64,000 bases of DNA from Symbiodinium kawagutii (GCA_009767595.1 VSDK01010616.1:582845-646844), one strand, 5' to 3'; shown: positions 24,520 to 37,788, numbered from the stretch's first letter. Numbers and translations: made by a program. Notes: a model not told the origin generated them from the letters alone.

Positions 24520-27500
24520 GATTGAGTAGGGCCAGGGGGGATGTTTTGTTCACAAGCTGCACTGTGATCATGTGGAATATGTCATATGTCCATATGTCAT
24601 ATGTTTATTTTTGCCGTCTTTGGAATCGGGAATGTAGGTACACACAATTGGTTTATAAAGCAGACGTGTGTCCAGTGCGTTGGAAATGCAGTACATAATA
24701 TCATGCTTTTGGTGAGCAGGACGAGCGTAGATTCATAGATTCGCAGATTCATCGTGGAGTCTAGTCTAGGGTCTTGGAGTCTAATTAGTCTAGAGTCAGT
24801 CATAAGACATAGATTCGTCATAGACTTCATAGACTAGATTCTAGATTGACTAGATATGATTTGATTAGATGTGACTTGTGACTAGATTCAACATTGGTTG
24901 CTAAATTAATAAAGTGTGCAATGGTGGTTTATTAATACCAAAATCATCGATTTTAAATTCTTGGTGCTCCCTGGGAGGAAGAGACACGCTTGGTGGCAGC
25001 ATCGGCTAGCGCTGCCCCTGCCGGCGCGGCCAAAAGGCAGAAAGTGGAGATCCTGACTTGTACGTTTTGCAAGTGCAAGAGCAAGGACCGCATCATCATT
25101 GATGTTCAATTGTTACTACCAACTGTTACTTCCTAACTGTTACTAACTAACTATTACCATGATATAATCATGTTGGGCATAAAGTTATCAACCTTCATCT
25201 TCATAATCGCTTCAACTATCAACTATAACTAGTAACTATCAAAACTAACTATCACAACAAAGTGTGATGAAAAAAATCACAAGGGGATCTGAAAGCTTAC
25301 ATCATGAGTGTAAATGAAGTCAGTAGAGGGCTATGAACTCGTACCAGCCCCAATGACCTTAACTTTGCACTGTCGAGTCTACAATGCCTTTCTTTACTTT
25401 AGTGAGTGGTATACAATATATAATATACAACTCATTGTGGTCGCAAGTCCGGTGACAAGAAACAAGGACAATGAGTGGGCGGAGTACAACAAGGCCGGCG
25501 CTCCGGTCTTCAATGTATGCTTTCGGTGTGCAGATGTATGTGCTCGCATTCGACCTGGTGTGCCGTCGGAGGTTTGCCAGGAGGGGTTACTAAATGTGTT
25601 CGACTTTGAAGTAAACAAGTTCCTGTAAGCTGCTTCATTCTCTTGAATGACTGGTTGGCTGGTCATTCTTTGATATCAGACATCATGTATATAGTTGCAG
25701 TATATAGTACATAGTATATACTGAGTAATTAGTAAATAAGTCAATAAGTAATTTGAATAGCAGTCAATGAGATTCGATCATTAGATCATTTTATTGGATT
25801 AGACAGATCAGATAGATACTATGATGACAAATATCATGAGCAACAATGTGTTTAGTGAAAACATATAAACATAAAGTCTTGTTGCGGTGCATTATCGGAC
25901 ATGAACTTTCAATATCATTAGATTCATTAGATCATTATTACATTGATGTGCAATCATTTCATTCCTGGTTTTTCCACCAATTATTTGATGGGATAGTGAT
26001 AGTGACCGTGATTTACTGAAATTCAATTTTACTTACTAACTATTTCATTGATTGATAGTTAGTAACTATAACTATCAGTGATTGTTCTCAGAATTTCCAA
26101 TTTTCCACTGAAACACCAGGAGCGGTTAACTGCAAAACCACCAGCACCAGAAGATCCAATCTTTCATGATGACTTCACCTATGCCCTTCAGAAGCTTGCA
26201 GATTTGTCAGAACCTGAGACTACTTTCCGTCCATGCGACTCAGTTGGAGTTGCACGGAAGTATGCCATGCGAATCTATCAGGATTATGCCGCCTTGACCC
26301 ATGATGAGTTCGAGCAGATCTTCCATACCAAACCAACTGATCCGACCATTGCCAAGATCCTGAAGACCGTCACATTGCCATGGCATGGTCCAGAGTTCGT
26401 TGGAAAGAAGCTGGTGACTTTCTGGTTGGTTGGCCTGGAGGGTCTTCCATTTGAAGTCCTTGCTTGGGTTCGCAAGGCTCAGCTTGAGTACATCGATGGT
26501 GTCTACGAAGACCAGCACTATTTGCGTCCTGAAGACCAATTACTTGGAAGGCAGGGCAAACGAGTCTTTGGCTGGAGGTTTTCTGAGGAGGACGAGAAGA
26601 GACCTTCTGGCTTCAGGTTTGGTGATGACAGGACCCCTTTGTCTTGCAAGCAGATCCAGTTGAAGTTGCAACGTGAAGAAGAACGGAAGGATGCAGCTGC
26701 AGAAGCAGCAAATGCTATGAAAGGTGAAGGGGAGGAGGATGATGAATGGACGATAGCAGCTTTGGGTGACTCGACGACTACTTGACTACTAAGACTACTA
26801 ATTTATAAACTGTAACTTTATCATTCTCAGTTACCACTTATCATTATTATTATCATTATTGCTATCCATTATCATCATTATTTATTATTTAATAAATTAT
26901 CAGAATCATTCAGTCAAGCTTTGGCTTTTCAGTCATCAACATGGACATTGAGTGTGAGAATTGAACAGGTTTTTGAACAACCCTCATGTGTTACTTCTTA
27001 GTAACTTAGTAGCTTGGCTTAGTGATCCCACAAACGTACTCACTGATGACTGATGGACTTTGGATATGCTGTAACTAGTATATAATATAAGTAACTAGAA
27101 ACTAGTAACTAGTAACAGACTCACTGTTTGATCAATTATGGATAGCTTGTCTAAATCCTGAAAGTTCTCAGATTTTAGAAGCCAAAATCAATTGCTAAGC
27201 TGCTAAATGACTCTAGACTCTAGACTCTAGACACTCTAGACTCTAGTAACTAGCTAACTAGCAACTAGTAACTAGACTAGACTCTCTCAAGTGACTCTCT
27301 AGTAATCTAGTAACTAGTAGATAATCACAACATCACTGTACATGCATTGGGAAATGCACAACTCTTCGATTTTCCCTGTATCCAAGATGACATCGATGGT
27401 GAAGAACCTAGCCACGTTCCTCGCAAAAGGCGACACGGAGGACCTGGGTTTGCTACAGATCCCTCTGGACCTGAGCCCAAGGCAAAGACGAAAGCAAAGG

Positions 27501-30500
27501 CAAAATCAGCTAAGGCGAAAGCCGTGCCGACCCATCCTCCAAAAGACGAAGCCAGCCCAGCTGCCCCAGCAATGGTGGAGGTTTCTACAGCTGCCGTATC
27601 AGCCGTATCATCAACAACAGATGGGCATGGAACCTTGTCTGCCAGTGGCTCCAAGACCAAGGGTGGCACGGTCGGTTTGGATACTGAGATGGCGATTGTT
27701 GCTTCCAAACACAATGGTAGCAGCAAGTGCCTTGAAGGCTTGCTTGCTGTTGCCTATTTGGAGGAGCCGCGCAATGGTCTCTCCAAAAATTCCATGAGTG
27801 CGAAGTTGCGAGGTGTTTCTTGGCTGTCTTTTATCTTCAGCTTCCCAGATTTTCCAAGACCGAAAGAGAAACAAAGCAAATCAAAGCAAACAGTTCCCTG
27901 GTTAGCTAGGCCAGCTAGGCAGCTAGGACTTAGACCTAGAGTCCTAGGTCCTAGAGCAGCTAGGTCCAGGTAAGAAGAGTTTATAGTTTATGTGATATAT
28001 TATATATATTTAAAAATCAATTGGAACATGATTCCCAGTTGAAGCAAATAAAGTGGTTCAAAACTCCATGATCTACTCAACTCATACTCAACTCTACAAG
28101 CCTTACACCTTACACTGTAGCAGCTGTAGCAGTAGCACTGTAGCAGTAGGGTCAGTAGGACTTCTCAATGAAGTATCCGAACCATCATCATGCCATCATG
28201 CACTATCAGAATCAGCATCACTTGTCAGTCACTATCACTGTATCACTATATCACAGATCATCACCATCATTGTGATCATCATCACCACTCACCAATCACC
28301 ACTCAGCACTCGCCAATCATCACCTGCATCATCAAAACCACAATTCATGGTCATTCTTCAATCATCGAATCTAATCACCATCGCTGTCACTTTCACTGTC
28401 ACTACCATCATCAGTCCTTCAACACTCTTCCTCATCCATCATCATCCACCACCATTTATCATGAATATACTTGAATACTTGAATATTCAATATTCTATAT
28501 ATATATACATATAATTGCTATAGATACATCATCATGAACACCATCACCATCACCACCGGGCACTACCATCATCACTGTGTTACTGATACTAACCACTTAT
28601 TGACTTATTATTGTTTAAAGATTAAATGATTAAATTTAATCAAATCACTATTCACTATTCAATTCACTATTAGCTATTCACTATTCACTATTCACTATTC
28701 ACTATTCACTATTCACTATTCACTATTCACTATTCACTGTTCACTATTCACTATCACTTACTATCAGTCACTATTTTTTACTAAATGCTCTAAATTCTAA
28801 ATTATACTAATTTACTATTAATTACTTTACTAATGCTAGTTACTAGTTACTAGTGACTAATTTTCAAAATCTAGCTGAGTAGGTCATTCTCCAGTCCCTT
28901 TCACTGCACAAACTTCAGGCTCGACAAGTGCTTCAACAACTTGAGGAAAGGCAACAGAAAAATGCTGCGGGGATCCTTCGTGACCGGGTCACCACTTGCG
29001 AGTCCTGTGACTTGTTGGTATCAAAAGACCTGCTTCAAATGACACCTGAGCAAGTCCATCGGCTGGTTTCTTTGACCAAAGACATGTGGGCATCATACCA
29101 ACCTTTCCTCTTGTTGAAACTGGCAGAGGTGAAGATTCGGACGAATACTTTTCCGCTTCTGCATGAAGCCATTCAGACAAAGAGTGTGGAGAAAATGCAA
29201 GATGCAGCAATCAAGATTGCGAACACACTGCAGCTGACTCCCACTGTCACCTTTGACGAGCCCATCGACATGCACACCGTTGAGTACAACATGGTGTTCC
29301 ACGGCCTCCTTGACCAGTTGAAGAACAAGTTGATTGAACTCGACTTGTGGGCACCAGGGGTGAAAGAGGTGCAGTCTGATGATGATGCCTTCGGTTCTGG
29401 ATTCGATGCGGATGATGAATTGAGATCGAAGTCCAAGCATACCAGCGATGTTATTACTAGCCATCCTGATCTTGCTCGGTATGCTCGGACAGCTGAGGCT
29501 GGGCAATGGGCAATTACTCACAGACTTACAGTTCCCTTATTATGATGAATGCTAAACTGATTGTTTATTTATTTATTTGATTAAGTTTAGTTTAGTAAGT
29601 TTAAGTATTTTAGTCATTAGTTTATTAGTCACTAGTCACTAGTCACTAATCAACCCGTTAAGCAGTCGCTATTCACTTTCCAGTTATTGCTAACTCCTAG
29701 TCACTAGTCCTAGTAGCTAGTTACCAGTTACTTATACTTGTGACTAGCCTTTGGCTGTGACTAGACTAGACTCTAGACTAGTTGCTCTGTTACTACTAGT
29801 GAGTGGCCAGGTTGGAGAACATTTGATATGATATGTCAACGCAGCAGGTACTTACTACTACAATCTTTGGTTTGGGGCAGTTATACTATCCGATCTCATA
29901 GGATGTCATACTACTGCAGTATAGTATACACATCTGTCAATCATCATACAACTGTCAATCATATGTAATTGTAATTCTGACCTCTTATTACATTCATATC
30001 ATACATGTGTCTCTACTACACTACACTACACATCTACACCTTTGTTGCAAAGCAAAGTAGTTTACCAGCACTTTGCGTGATACTCTGATACCCCTGGCTA
30101 TGACTTGATTTTTTGTTGAAATTGAAATATCAATTATCAATTGAAGACAAGTGATTTCCAGATTCAATATTCAGTACCAGCATTGGACACTTTAAACCTT
30201 CACCGCCTTTACCAGACCATCATTGCAAAGGATCTCGGCATGAAGATCAAAGAGGGTGTGTCTGATGAGATCTTTTTGAACTTCTTGCGGTTGGGCTTGG
30301 AGGCAAAACCAGCTATTGTGAGCTTGTGCTACAAGATTTTGGCTGACTACAATGATCTCCAAACCACGACTGTCAGAGATTTCACATACATGTTTGGTCT
30401 TCCATTGCTGGCTCCGGTCCAAGATGCCATGGAGGTTCTTTGCAGATTCTCTCGGTGCATGCTGTCCTTCTTTTGTGCAAATCCACCCAAAGGTACCACA

Positions 30501-33500
30501 GAGATCACGGACATGGATATCCGCTGGATCTCTGAGTACGAAGGGCCTTGCTTTGTCACCAAGGCCAGACTATAGTTGCACTATTCACTATTCACTATAC
30601 TTACTTTGCCTACTATGCCCTATCCTATGAGTCGAGAGTTGGGTAGTAAGTAGTAAGTAGTACTACTTACTACTAGTTACTAGGTTACTAGTTATTTTAT
30701 TACTTAATAGCAGCAGAGTGCAGCAGTAGCTAAGCTACCAAACAGCAACAGTAAACTTTAAACTTTAAACTTTAAACATCAGTACTGAAATGAAATGCCA
30801 TGTAATTTCCCATGGGTGGTTGTCGAGTGGTTATACAATGAGGTGGCATTTACTTGTCAACTTTTTGGGATGTATGGAAAAATATGTTATTCCATGATAT
30901 GATATTTCCATATTAAGTATATTACATTGATTACATTATCATTTTTTACCCAGTCTATCCAACTTCAGCTTCAGGTTGTTCTTTATTTTTCCTCCCACCC
31001 TAGGCCATCAAGCGCACACTGCTGGATGAGACCTGGTACCAGACTGAAGTGCAAGACATGATCAAGAAGGGAGCATCAGCTGCCCTTGTCGGTGCTAAAG
31101 TTGATGAGCTGCAGGAATTGCTTCGCACTGAGGATGATCCGACATGGGTGCAAATCCGGAAGTCCACAGGTTTATTGGAAGAGGTCAAGGGCATGTGCAG
31201 AACACAGAAGTTGGCCAGTTTGATTGATGGTTTCTTTGCTACCTGGCTAATTTCAACATGCAATTGCAGGTGCAAATTTCCGTTTTTAATTTGATCAACA
31301 AATTGCTAGCTGCTAGAATGGTTCATGGGTTTATTGAATTTATTAAATTCATTTGAGTAGAGGTACACAGTTCAGTCTTGATTGGTTTGTCTATTTGGGT
31401 TCTGGTAATATGTTCAATTTCAGTCAAATTGCTCCACAGCCTCCCTTGCTTTTGAATATTGAATATTGATATATTATAAATAGTTAAATAGTTGAGTAGC
31501 TGAGTAACTGAATAATAGGAAGAGGTAGGTAGGTCCAGGTAGGTAAATACACCAAAGCATCGATTACTAGGCACTAGTCACTAGTCACTGTCACTTTCAC
31601 TCAATTCACTAGATTCTAGTAATTCTAGTAGTTAGCAGATGTCCTTGGTCTGGTCATTGGCCCTGGTATCACTAGCCTGTGCTCAGAATCATCCCCCATT
31701 CATGATAACTACCAACTACGGTGACAATTGTACTATGACTACTGACTACTAATTTACAAATAGCAAAGAAAATGCCATCGTGTGTCATTGTTAGTTATTT
31801 ACTATTACTATTGAGTCATGGGTTGTGAATAAATCAAGGATTGACAGACATTATCAGAATCAATTAATTGATCATTCGTTAATTGACCATTCATCGATTA
31901 TGTTATGGCTGTTATGGATTATGCAGATCATGATGATGAGTGAGTAATGAGTACTGAGTACTGAGAAACTAATCAATCAAACTAATCACTCATCACCAAT
32001 CTAACAAATGGATTAAGTGGACCATTCCTTACCATCAGTTCCATATTCATGTGTGACTAATGTCTGAGAGCGATACAAACCAAGAAACTGAAGACATGAA
32101 CTCATCTACTGAAATCTACTGAATCTACTGTACTTACTACTTCATCAGTTTCAGATTCTTTTACCAGAAAATGCATCATCACCATCAGGCTCTTCTGAAA
32201 GCTATGATCGTCAAGCTGAAGAAGAATACTCCAGGATGCGAAGTGATGGCAGAAGCATCCACTTCCAACATCAACATCTTGCTGCATGGTTTGGAACTGA
32301 TCAGAGATCTCCCAGGTACCACAGCCGTCTCCAAGGATCTCAAGAAGTGGAAGCAAGATCAGATCGAGACTGTGGCAACCATTGATTTGATCGTCATGAT
32401 GACCAAAGACTCATCAGAGATCGATATCAATCTGGGGGATCTTCACTTCACTTTGAAGCACTGCAAACAGCAATTCACCGAAGAGATGTTGCAGTACCTT
32501 CCAGACTTTCTGGCAACCATGGTCTCTGCTATGGTTTCCAAGGTGGGGTATGGCTATGATGATTTTCAAAAGTAAAGTAAAGTGAAGAAACATTTACTTA
32601 TGGATTCCATTGATATGCGCTTCATTCTCCCAAGCTTAAGTCTGTGAGTTCAATGGGGTAATACACCACACAAGTCATAGTCCACATGCCAGTACAACCT
32701 CACTAAGTTGAGTAGGTTATAGTTTTCATAACTAACTAACTAATTAACTAATGATCTAATGACTGACTAATGACTAATGACTAATGATTAATGATTATGT
32801 AATTAAGACTAAGTCAGCTAAGTCTAAAGTCTAAGGAAGGTAGAGGCAGCAACATAGTTTATTTTAGATTAAGAAATGCCGAGTATTTTGGGGAGGTAAG
32901 TATTTGATCGAAGAGAACAGTATTTGCATGGCATAATTTCATTAGTCACTAATCATTAGTCCTAGCCTAGCCAAGTCAGTATTGTCACTAGGTCACTAGG
33001 TCAGTAGTCACGTCGACGACATAGCCAACATAGTCATATAGCGTCGTAGTCATGTCATAGTCACAGTCAATGCTGCAGGCATCAGTCCTGGATCCTGACT
33101 TAGCCGATCTCAAGAAGCACACTGCTTTGCTCAAGGATTTGGCGGCCAAGATTGGTGAGGATCACCGTGAATTGGTGAAGAAAGTTGTGGGGCTCTGGGT
33201 GGATCTGTGTGCTTGTGCCTGCAATTTGATCTCAGCCAATGGCTCCATGCAACAGATCGCAGATGGAGGCCAAGCAAGCTTGAAACAGTTTTTCAATCAG
33301 GATGGCTTGGCAAAGTTGCTCCACTTGAAGAGTTTGCGCAAGAAGCTGACTTCTTTGACCAACAAGATTGAAGTGCTCAAACCTTCTTCCGGTTCCATGA
33401 CGGGCGAGCTTGATACCCTGTTCGCTCTTGAGATTCCTGAGGCATTCCGGACAGAGCTTGAAAGTCCCAGTGTTGATGATGTCTCCTCTTTTGGAGTCAG

Positions 33501-34089
33501 CCAGTGCACAAATGCCTTCGAGGACCTGATCCAGGCATTTGACACAGAAGTGTTGGAGTCCCGCAAAAAGAAGGATGAAAACAACCTGGAGACCTTCGAT
33601 GGCCAGAACATCGAGTACTTTCTCCAATGGAGTGCTGGTCAATCAGGTGACTGGAGGAAACTTGTGACCAATGAACCGGCTACCCAAGAGGAATTGAACC
33701 GCATCATGAAGAGCACCATTTGCAAGATCCCTGCAACACGCACACAGGAGTTCAAGACGAACGCGTGGCAGGCCAGACTTGAGGGTTATAAAACCAACCA
33801 AGTGACTGACAAACTAACTGGCTAAGACAGTGGCTAAAACTATGACTATGACATACTATGACTGACTGACTAAGTCACTACGTCTCAGTTTAATGGACTA
33901 AGACTAAGTCATCAAGTCAGAAAGTCGCACGTCACCAGTTACAAAGTTACTAGTTATATACTAGTTAGTTACTAAGTTACTGGTTACTAAGTTACTAGTT
34001 ACTAGCTACTACTTAGGTCACTAGTGACTAGTCACTAATCAGCAATCAGCTATTGGTTGTTTATAGTTGTTTACTTGCTTGCTTACTTT

Positions 34090-34122
<33 letters not shown>

Positions 34123-34939
34123 GTACTTACGTACTTACTTAATTACTTACTTTCTTAACTTATCATCTTCTTGGCTTGATCATTAGTAATTAGTGGTTGG
34201 TGATTAGTGAATTTGTGTGCTTAATCACTCACTGGTCACTCACTAATCACTTCTTTCGTTGCATGTAATGGCTAGCGGCTAGCGCTGCTACTGCTAGTGC
34301 TAGTGGTTGATTATTATTTGTTACCAGCTGTTACTTATCTACCAGTATAGTACTTATATAATACTCATAATTGCTAATAGCCATTGGTTTCATGGGTGGT
34401 TGAATTATTTGACTCTGATCTTTTCAAATGGAGCCAGTGATTGCATTGCAATGCTCATTTTTGGTGGCACTGATTTTGAGGGCAAAAAATGATTATTGAT
34501 TATTGTTTTCTCTCTAGGCCTCTATGCATATATAGTTATAGTGGGTATTTCAAAATATATGATTGTAAGTAAGCCTCATCACTGCAACCCTGCTGTGCAG
34601 ATCATGGAAGGGGCAAACCAGTTCTTGCACGAGTTTGGCATGGATGAGGTCAAATCGGAAGGGGCAAAGGAAGCTTTCAAGGCGTTGTACAAAATTTCCC
34701 AGAAGGTTGTCAAGATTGCTCATGCAGGGTGCATTTATGTCATAGAAATTTTCATCGGCAAAGCCCTGGAACAGCTCGAAGCAGCTGAGTCCTCAGGGGA
34801 TGCTGGTGGAATTGCCTCTGCAAAGCGCATGATCAGCAAGCAATTCGGCTACCTTGATGGCAAGCCGGAAAATTTCGGCATGATGCGCAGTGACATCCAG
34901 CCAGGCCTTCAAACTTTGGGTGAGAAAGCCATTGGATGA
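24490..34939 (+). CDS. Very large unknown protein, Cys-rich N-terminus and helical C-terminus (about 11 exons)
   Basis: Exons, firm ends in numbers and others approximate: 24490-24519, 24978 to about 25095, about 25455-25600, 26120 to about 26770, 27387 to about 27715, 28883 to about 29436, 30162-30563, 31004 to about 31250, 32189-32542, 33079-33771, 34601-34939. About 1,250-1,300 residues. MAKRRATAPK leads into a basic/Ala stretch and paired Cys clusters (CTFCKC, CFRCADVC), probably zinc-binding. RKYAMRIYQDYAALTHDEFE and LPWHGPEFVGKKLVTFWLVG follow, then a Lys/Ala linker and six mainly helical exons ending EKAIG at TGA 34937. The joins at 30563/31004, 32542/33079 and 33771/34601 are all phase 0; two use AG|GCCAGA donors. 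No catalytic motif recognised. I associate similar exon chains with many-copy dinoflagellate genes. An accessory, capsid-like or DNA-binding role is guesswork. Confidence 0.62.
24978..25095 (+). CDS. Gene 4 exon 2: first Cys cluster
   Basis: After TGGGAG: EETRLVAASASAAPAGAAK then RQKVEILTCTFCKCKSKD. C-x2-C-x-C is half of a likely zinc site. The end is approximate (AAG|GACCGC candidate). Confidence 0.5.
25455..25600 (+). CDS. Gene 4 exon 3: second Cys cluster
   Basis: NKDNEWAEYNKAGAPVFN then VCFRCADVCARIRPGVP. C-x2-C-x3-C would complete the zinc site begun in exon 2. Start and end are approximate. Confidence 0.5.
26120..26770 (+). CDS. Gene 4 exon 4
   Basis: ERLTAKPPAPEDPIFHDD, then VGVARKYAMRIYQDYAAL, LPWHGPEFVGKKLVTFWLVG, LRPEDQLLGRQGKRVFGW and a Lys/Glu helix QLKLQREEERKDAAAEA. 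Acceptor AAACACCAG|GAG (an earlier one at 26091 is possible). An unknown but ordered-looking domain. Confidence 0.58.
27387..27715 (+). CDS. Gene 4 exon 5: basic linker
   Basis: DDIDGEEPSHVPRKRRHGG, then EPKAKTKAKAKSAKAKAVP. A charged, probably disordered linker suited to DNA binding or nuclear import. The 3' end is uncertain; AATG|GTAGCA near 27716 is a candidate. Confidence 0.45.
28645..28760 (+). repeat. (CACTATT)n heptamer array
   Basis: About 15 near-perfect 7-bp units. The same heptamer appears at 23788-23830 and 30578-30600, all inside the transposon. Confidence 0.9.
28883..29436 (+). CDS. Gene 4 exon 6
   Basis: VILQSLSLHKLQARQVLQQL, then ILRDRVTTCESCDLLVSKDL and WASYQPFLLLKLAEVKIRTN. 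Helical with a CESC pair, ending in an acidic stretch (SDDDAFGSGFDADDELRS). Confidence 0.55.
30162..30563 (+). CDS. Gene 4 exon 7
   Basis: After GATTTCCAG: IQYSVPALDTLNLHRLYQT, then IFLNFLRLGLEAKPAIVSLC and WISEYEGPCFVTK. Donor AAG|GCCAGA (GC), phase 0, joins AIKRTLLDE at 31004. Confidence 0.6.
31004..31250 (+). CDS. Gene 4 exon 8
   Basis: After CCACCCTAG: AIKRTLLDETWYQTEVQDM, then DELQELLRTEDDPTWVQI and EEVKGMCRTQKLAS. Amphipathic helices. 3' end not fixed. Confidence 0.55.
32189..32542 (+). CDS. Gene 4 exon 9
   Basis: After CACCATCAG: ALLKAMIVKLKKNTPG ... LKHCKQQFTEEMLQYLPDFL ... MVSK. One hundred and eighteen codons, phase 0 at both ends, donor AAG|GTGGGG. Confidence 0.6.
33079..33771 (+). 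CDS. Gene 4 exon 10
   Basis: After ATGCTGCAG: ASVLDPDLADLKKHTALLKD, then KVVGLWVDLCACACNLISA and LRKKLTSLTNKIEVLK. 231 codons of helical protein. GC donor CAG|GCCAGA keeps phase with 34601. Confidence 0.62.
34070..34150 (+). repeat. (TTAC)n tetranucleotide array
   Basis: CTTACTTACTTAC units with ACGT variants, in the last intron of gene 4. Confidence 0.85.
34601..34939 (+). CDS. Gene 4 last exon
   Basis: After GCTGTGCAG: IMEGANQFLHEFGMDEVKS ... SKQFGYLDGKPENFGMMRSD ... LGEKAIG, stop TGA 34937. The 112 codons are helical. Confidence 0.62.
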   Translation: MMEGANQFLHEFGMDEVKSEGAKEAFKALYKISQKVVKIAHAGCIYVIEIFIGKALEQLEAAESSGDAGGIASAKRMISKQFGYLDGKPENFGMMRSDIQPGLQTLGEKAIG

Positions 34940-35529
34940 ATTGGCCAGCTGCTGCCTTTGGCTGTTGCTTTTTGACTACCTAGCTACCTGCTTTGGCAGT
35001 CCGCTGAGCCTAGAGCTCACACGGCAAAGGTGGAAAAAACTGATATGAGTTGAGCTGATGTGGGGTCTTGGCAAAGCAGCCAAGGGCTGATTTTTGTGGG
35101 GTTTGAACCACCATGGTTGATATCCAGGGTTGGTTACTTTCTGTTACTCTTACTTACTGACTGTTACTAACTAACAAACACTCATGATGGATCAAACAAG
35201 TATGAGGAATAATGATGGTTGATAATGCGATGTTCTAGAGTCTAGAGTGAAAGTTTATTTTCGTGATGGTCAGTAGTGGATTCTGTATCGGATAGTCAGA
35301 TAGTCATAGTGACCTAGAAAGTGATACTGACTGATAGTGATGTGATGTTGAGGGGTGGTCAATGATGGCCATATGGTGATGGTTCTGGATTTATTATTAT
35401 GTTATTGGGCCCAGTCAATATCGCCATGTGTCACATTCTCTTTTTCCTTGTATCGGAATCGATCAGAATCAGTGTTTTGACTTTGCTTGAACCAATTTCA
35501 ATTCCAGATTCTAGATGTTTGACACCCCA
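34940..35529. other. Spacer after gene 4
   Basis: Non-coding; 3' region of gene 4 then AT-rich DNA. Nothing else recognised. Confidence 0.45.
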
Positions 35530-35752
35530 GATGTATGATTGTGTTATGCTGCTACGAATATTCAGATGAATATTGCTTGTCAGATGTTTGATTATGTTAT
35601 GAATTTGAATATTCAGATGAACCTTTGCTTGTCAGGTGTTTGACTAGCTTATGAATATTCAGATAAACATTCACTTGTCAGGTGTTCTATATTATTTTGT
35701 TTATTGTGTCATGATTATTCAGATGAACATTCGATTGTCAGATGTTTGATGG
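35530..35752 (+). repeat. About 60-bp tandem repeat, four copies
   Basis: Degenerate units of GAATATTCAGATGAACATT + GCTTGTCAGATGTTTGATT, starting near 35530. Lies just inside the right subterminal array. Confidence 0.75.
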
Positions 35753-35819
35753 TGTTGGGATTGGCAGGATGGATTATGATTATATTGATTGTATTGATTA
35801 TGTAATTGGATGAAGGATG

Positions 35820-36060
35820 ATAAATTCATCTGAGGATAGATATTTTTAAGGAGGATAAATCTGAGGACGAATATTTTCAATGAACATAAATCCGAGGATG
35901 AATATGTTCAAGGAGGATAAATCTGAGGATGAATATTTTCAAGAAGATTCAAGGAGGATAAATCTGAGGATGAATATTTTCAAGGAGATTCAAGGAGGAT
36001 GATTTTAGGATGATTTTAGGATGATTTTAGGATGATGCTGAGGATGATGCTGAGGATGAT
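35820..36060 (+). repeat. Right subterminal array
   Basis: GGAGGATAAATCTGAGGATG + AATATTTTCAA units followed by GGATGATTTTAGGATGATTT repeats, the reverse complement of the left-end motifs. Confidence 0.85.
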
Positions 36061-36120
36061 TTTAGGATAAAAAAAAAAAAATCTTGATTTCCAGTCTGTG
36101 GCTGCCAGATTTTCTCATAA
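35996..36120 (-). repeat. Right terminal inverted repeat
   Basis: Reverse complement of the left TIR with GG inserted after the 14-base tip and a longer T-run. Confidence 0.9.
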
Positions 36121-36128
36121 CCCTACTC
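36121..36128. repeat. Right target-site duplication CCCTACTC
   Basis: Identical to 2379-2386 and immediately adjacent to the outer right terminus. Confidence 0.9.
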
Positions 36129-37788
36129 ATCGCGAAGAACTAGCTCCCTCTTTCCACCAGCTGGGATAAATGGACTGTGGATCATCAATCACCATCATCC
36201 AGCAGCCATCAACGCCTGCAACGATTCACCGGTGAGATGCAGTAAGTGAGGACATTGCAGCCCAAAGGATTGCCATCATCAGTGAGTTCACCAGAACAAG
36301 TTGCCTGTCAATTTTCATTATATAGGTAAGGAGTCAACGAATTGAACGAAATTTGTTCCTCCCTAACACCCCACCACATCCACAGGGCGGATGGGGGATG
36401 TCACCACCATCTTACCACGCTGCCACCACGGACCAAGGGGGGGGGCAGCAGGGGTGGAGCATATGTCTATAATTAATACCTAGATTATCCTATATTTAGT
36501 AGACAGACTGAGACGGAAATTGACAAATCTTGTACAGTGGCCAGTTTCAGTTCAACGTTGAGAAAACCAATGCTGCAGCATACCCAAAGAATCCAAAAGA
36601 GCTCTCTATCAGTCTGCCCGTCAGGCTCCGTAAAAGATGAGATCTTGCTTCTTTCAAAATGTCGGCCTCATCATTTTGAAAGTTCCTGGTTCTACAGACA
36701 TGCAAAATGTCAAACCTAAACCAGTTCCAACAAAGTCGAAGCAAACGACATGTGTATGACATGTCTCCTGGTTTCCCCCACGTTTTTGTTAGCGTGGGGC
36801 TCGAGCAAACATAAACACCTCATCGCCAAAGATCACATTGGACGGATGGGCCACATCCTTGTCATTGCCTAGTAACCAAGCTCCCAAGATTCTTGTGGAA
36901 CTTAGGGGTTGTCAATTAGCCAGTCGAGCAGCTAATCGAAGCGGACCCATCCGAGTGAGGTATTCTGAGTTACTCTGGCTTTGAGAGACTGCACAACCAA
37001 AGGCCGAAGCCAAAAATCATCAAAGCAATGCTGATCAGCACCGCATCAGGTAGCCATTCCAAGCCTGGGACGCAAGACAGGTGTTCCTGTCAAAAGGACT
37101 TGTCTATGGACCTCCAATGTAGCATCCTAGCAAAGACCCAGAGAGTGGTTGAGTTGGCACATAGCAATTTCACGCCAGAATGCAAAATGATGATGCATCA
37201 TCCATAGCTTTCGATGCAGCAATGGACCTTTTGACCTCATCAAACTGTTGATGAAATTTGTAAATATATTTATATAAATAAGTATTTGTATATATCTATA
37301 TACAATATACAGGTTCAAGACCAGCTTTCGGCGAAGTGGTGGTTTGGCTCAAACAGAAACGTCGTCAGTGTGATCTCTGATTTGCAGAAAAAGGTAGAGA
37401 AGTTCTGGTGAAGTTCTGGTGAAGTTCTGGTGGAGATGTGTAGAGAAATGAGTGTAGTGAAAGGCGAGGGTCTGTTCTTGAAATCTGTATTGACCAAAAA
37501 ATACCAAAGTGGAAATAGGAGCGAACTGCCAAAAGGAATGTCCTCGGAGTGAACTGACCAAAGGACACGGGCTACACTGGCCAATATGGTTGTGGTTCAA
37601 AACCCCTTACCCCTGGTACACATCCGCTAAATGAGCAGTCTTTCTTGGGATGTTCATCGGCCCCTTTTTTGGATTTCATTGAGCCAGAAAGCCATATAGT
37701 TCAATAATAATAATAATACTAGTAATACCAACAATTCGGACCTGCAATTACCCCCAGCCAACGGCCAACAGCATTTCTAACCGACCCA
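36129..37788. other. Right flank, no gene seen
   Basis: No convincing exon. Includes a G-run near 36440, an AT stretch at 37250-37310 and three tandem GAAGTTCTGGT units near 37400-37430. Confidence 0.45.
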
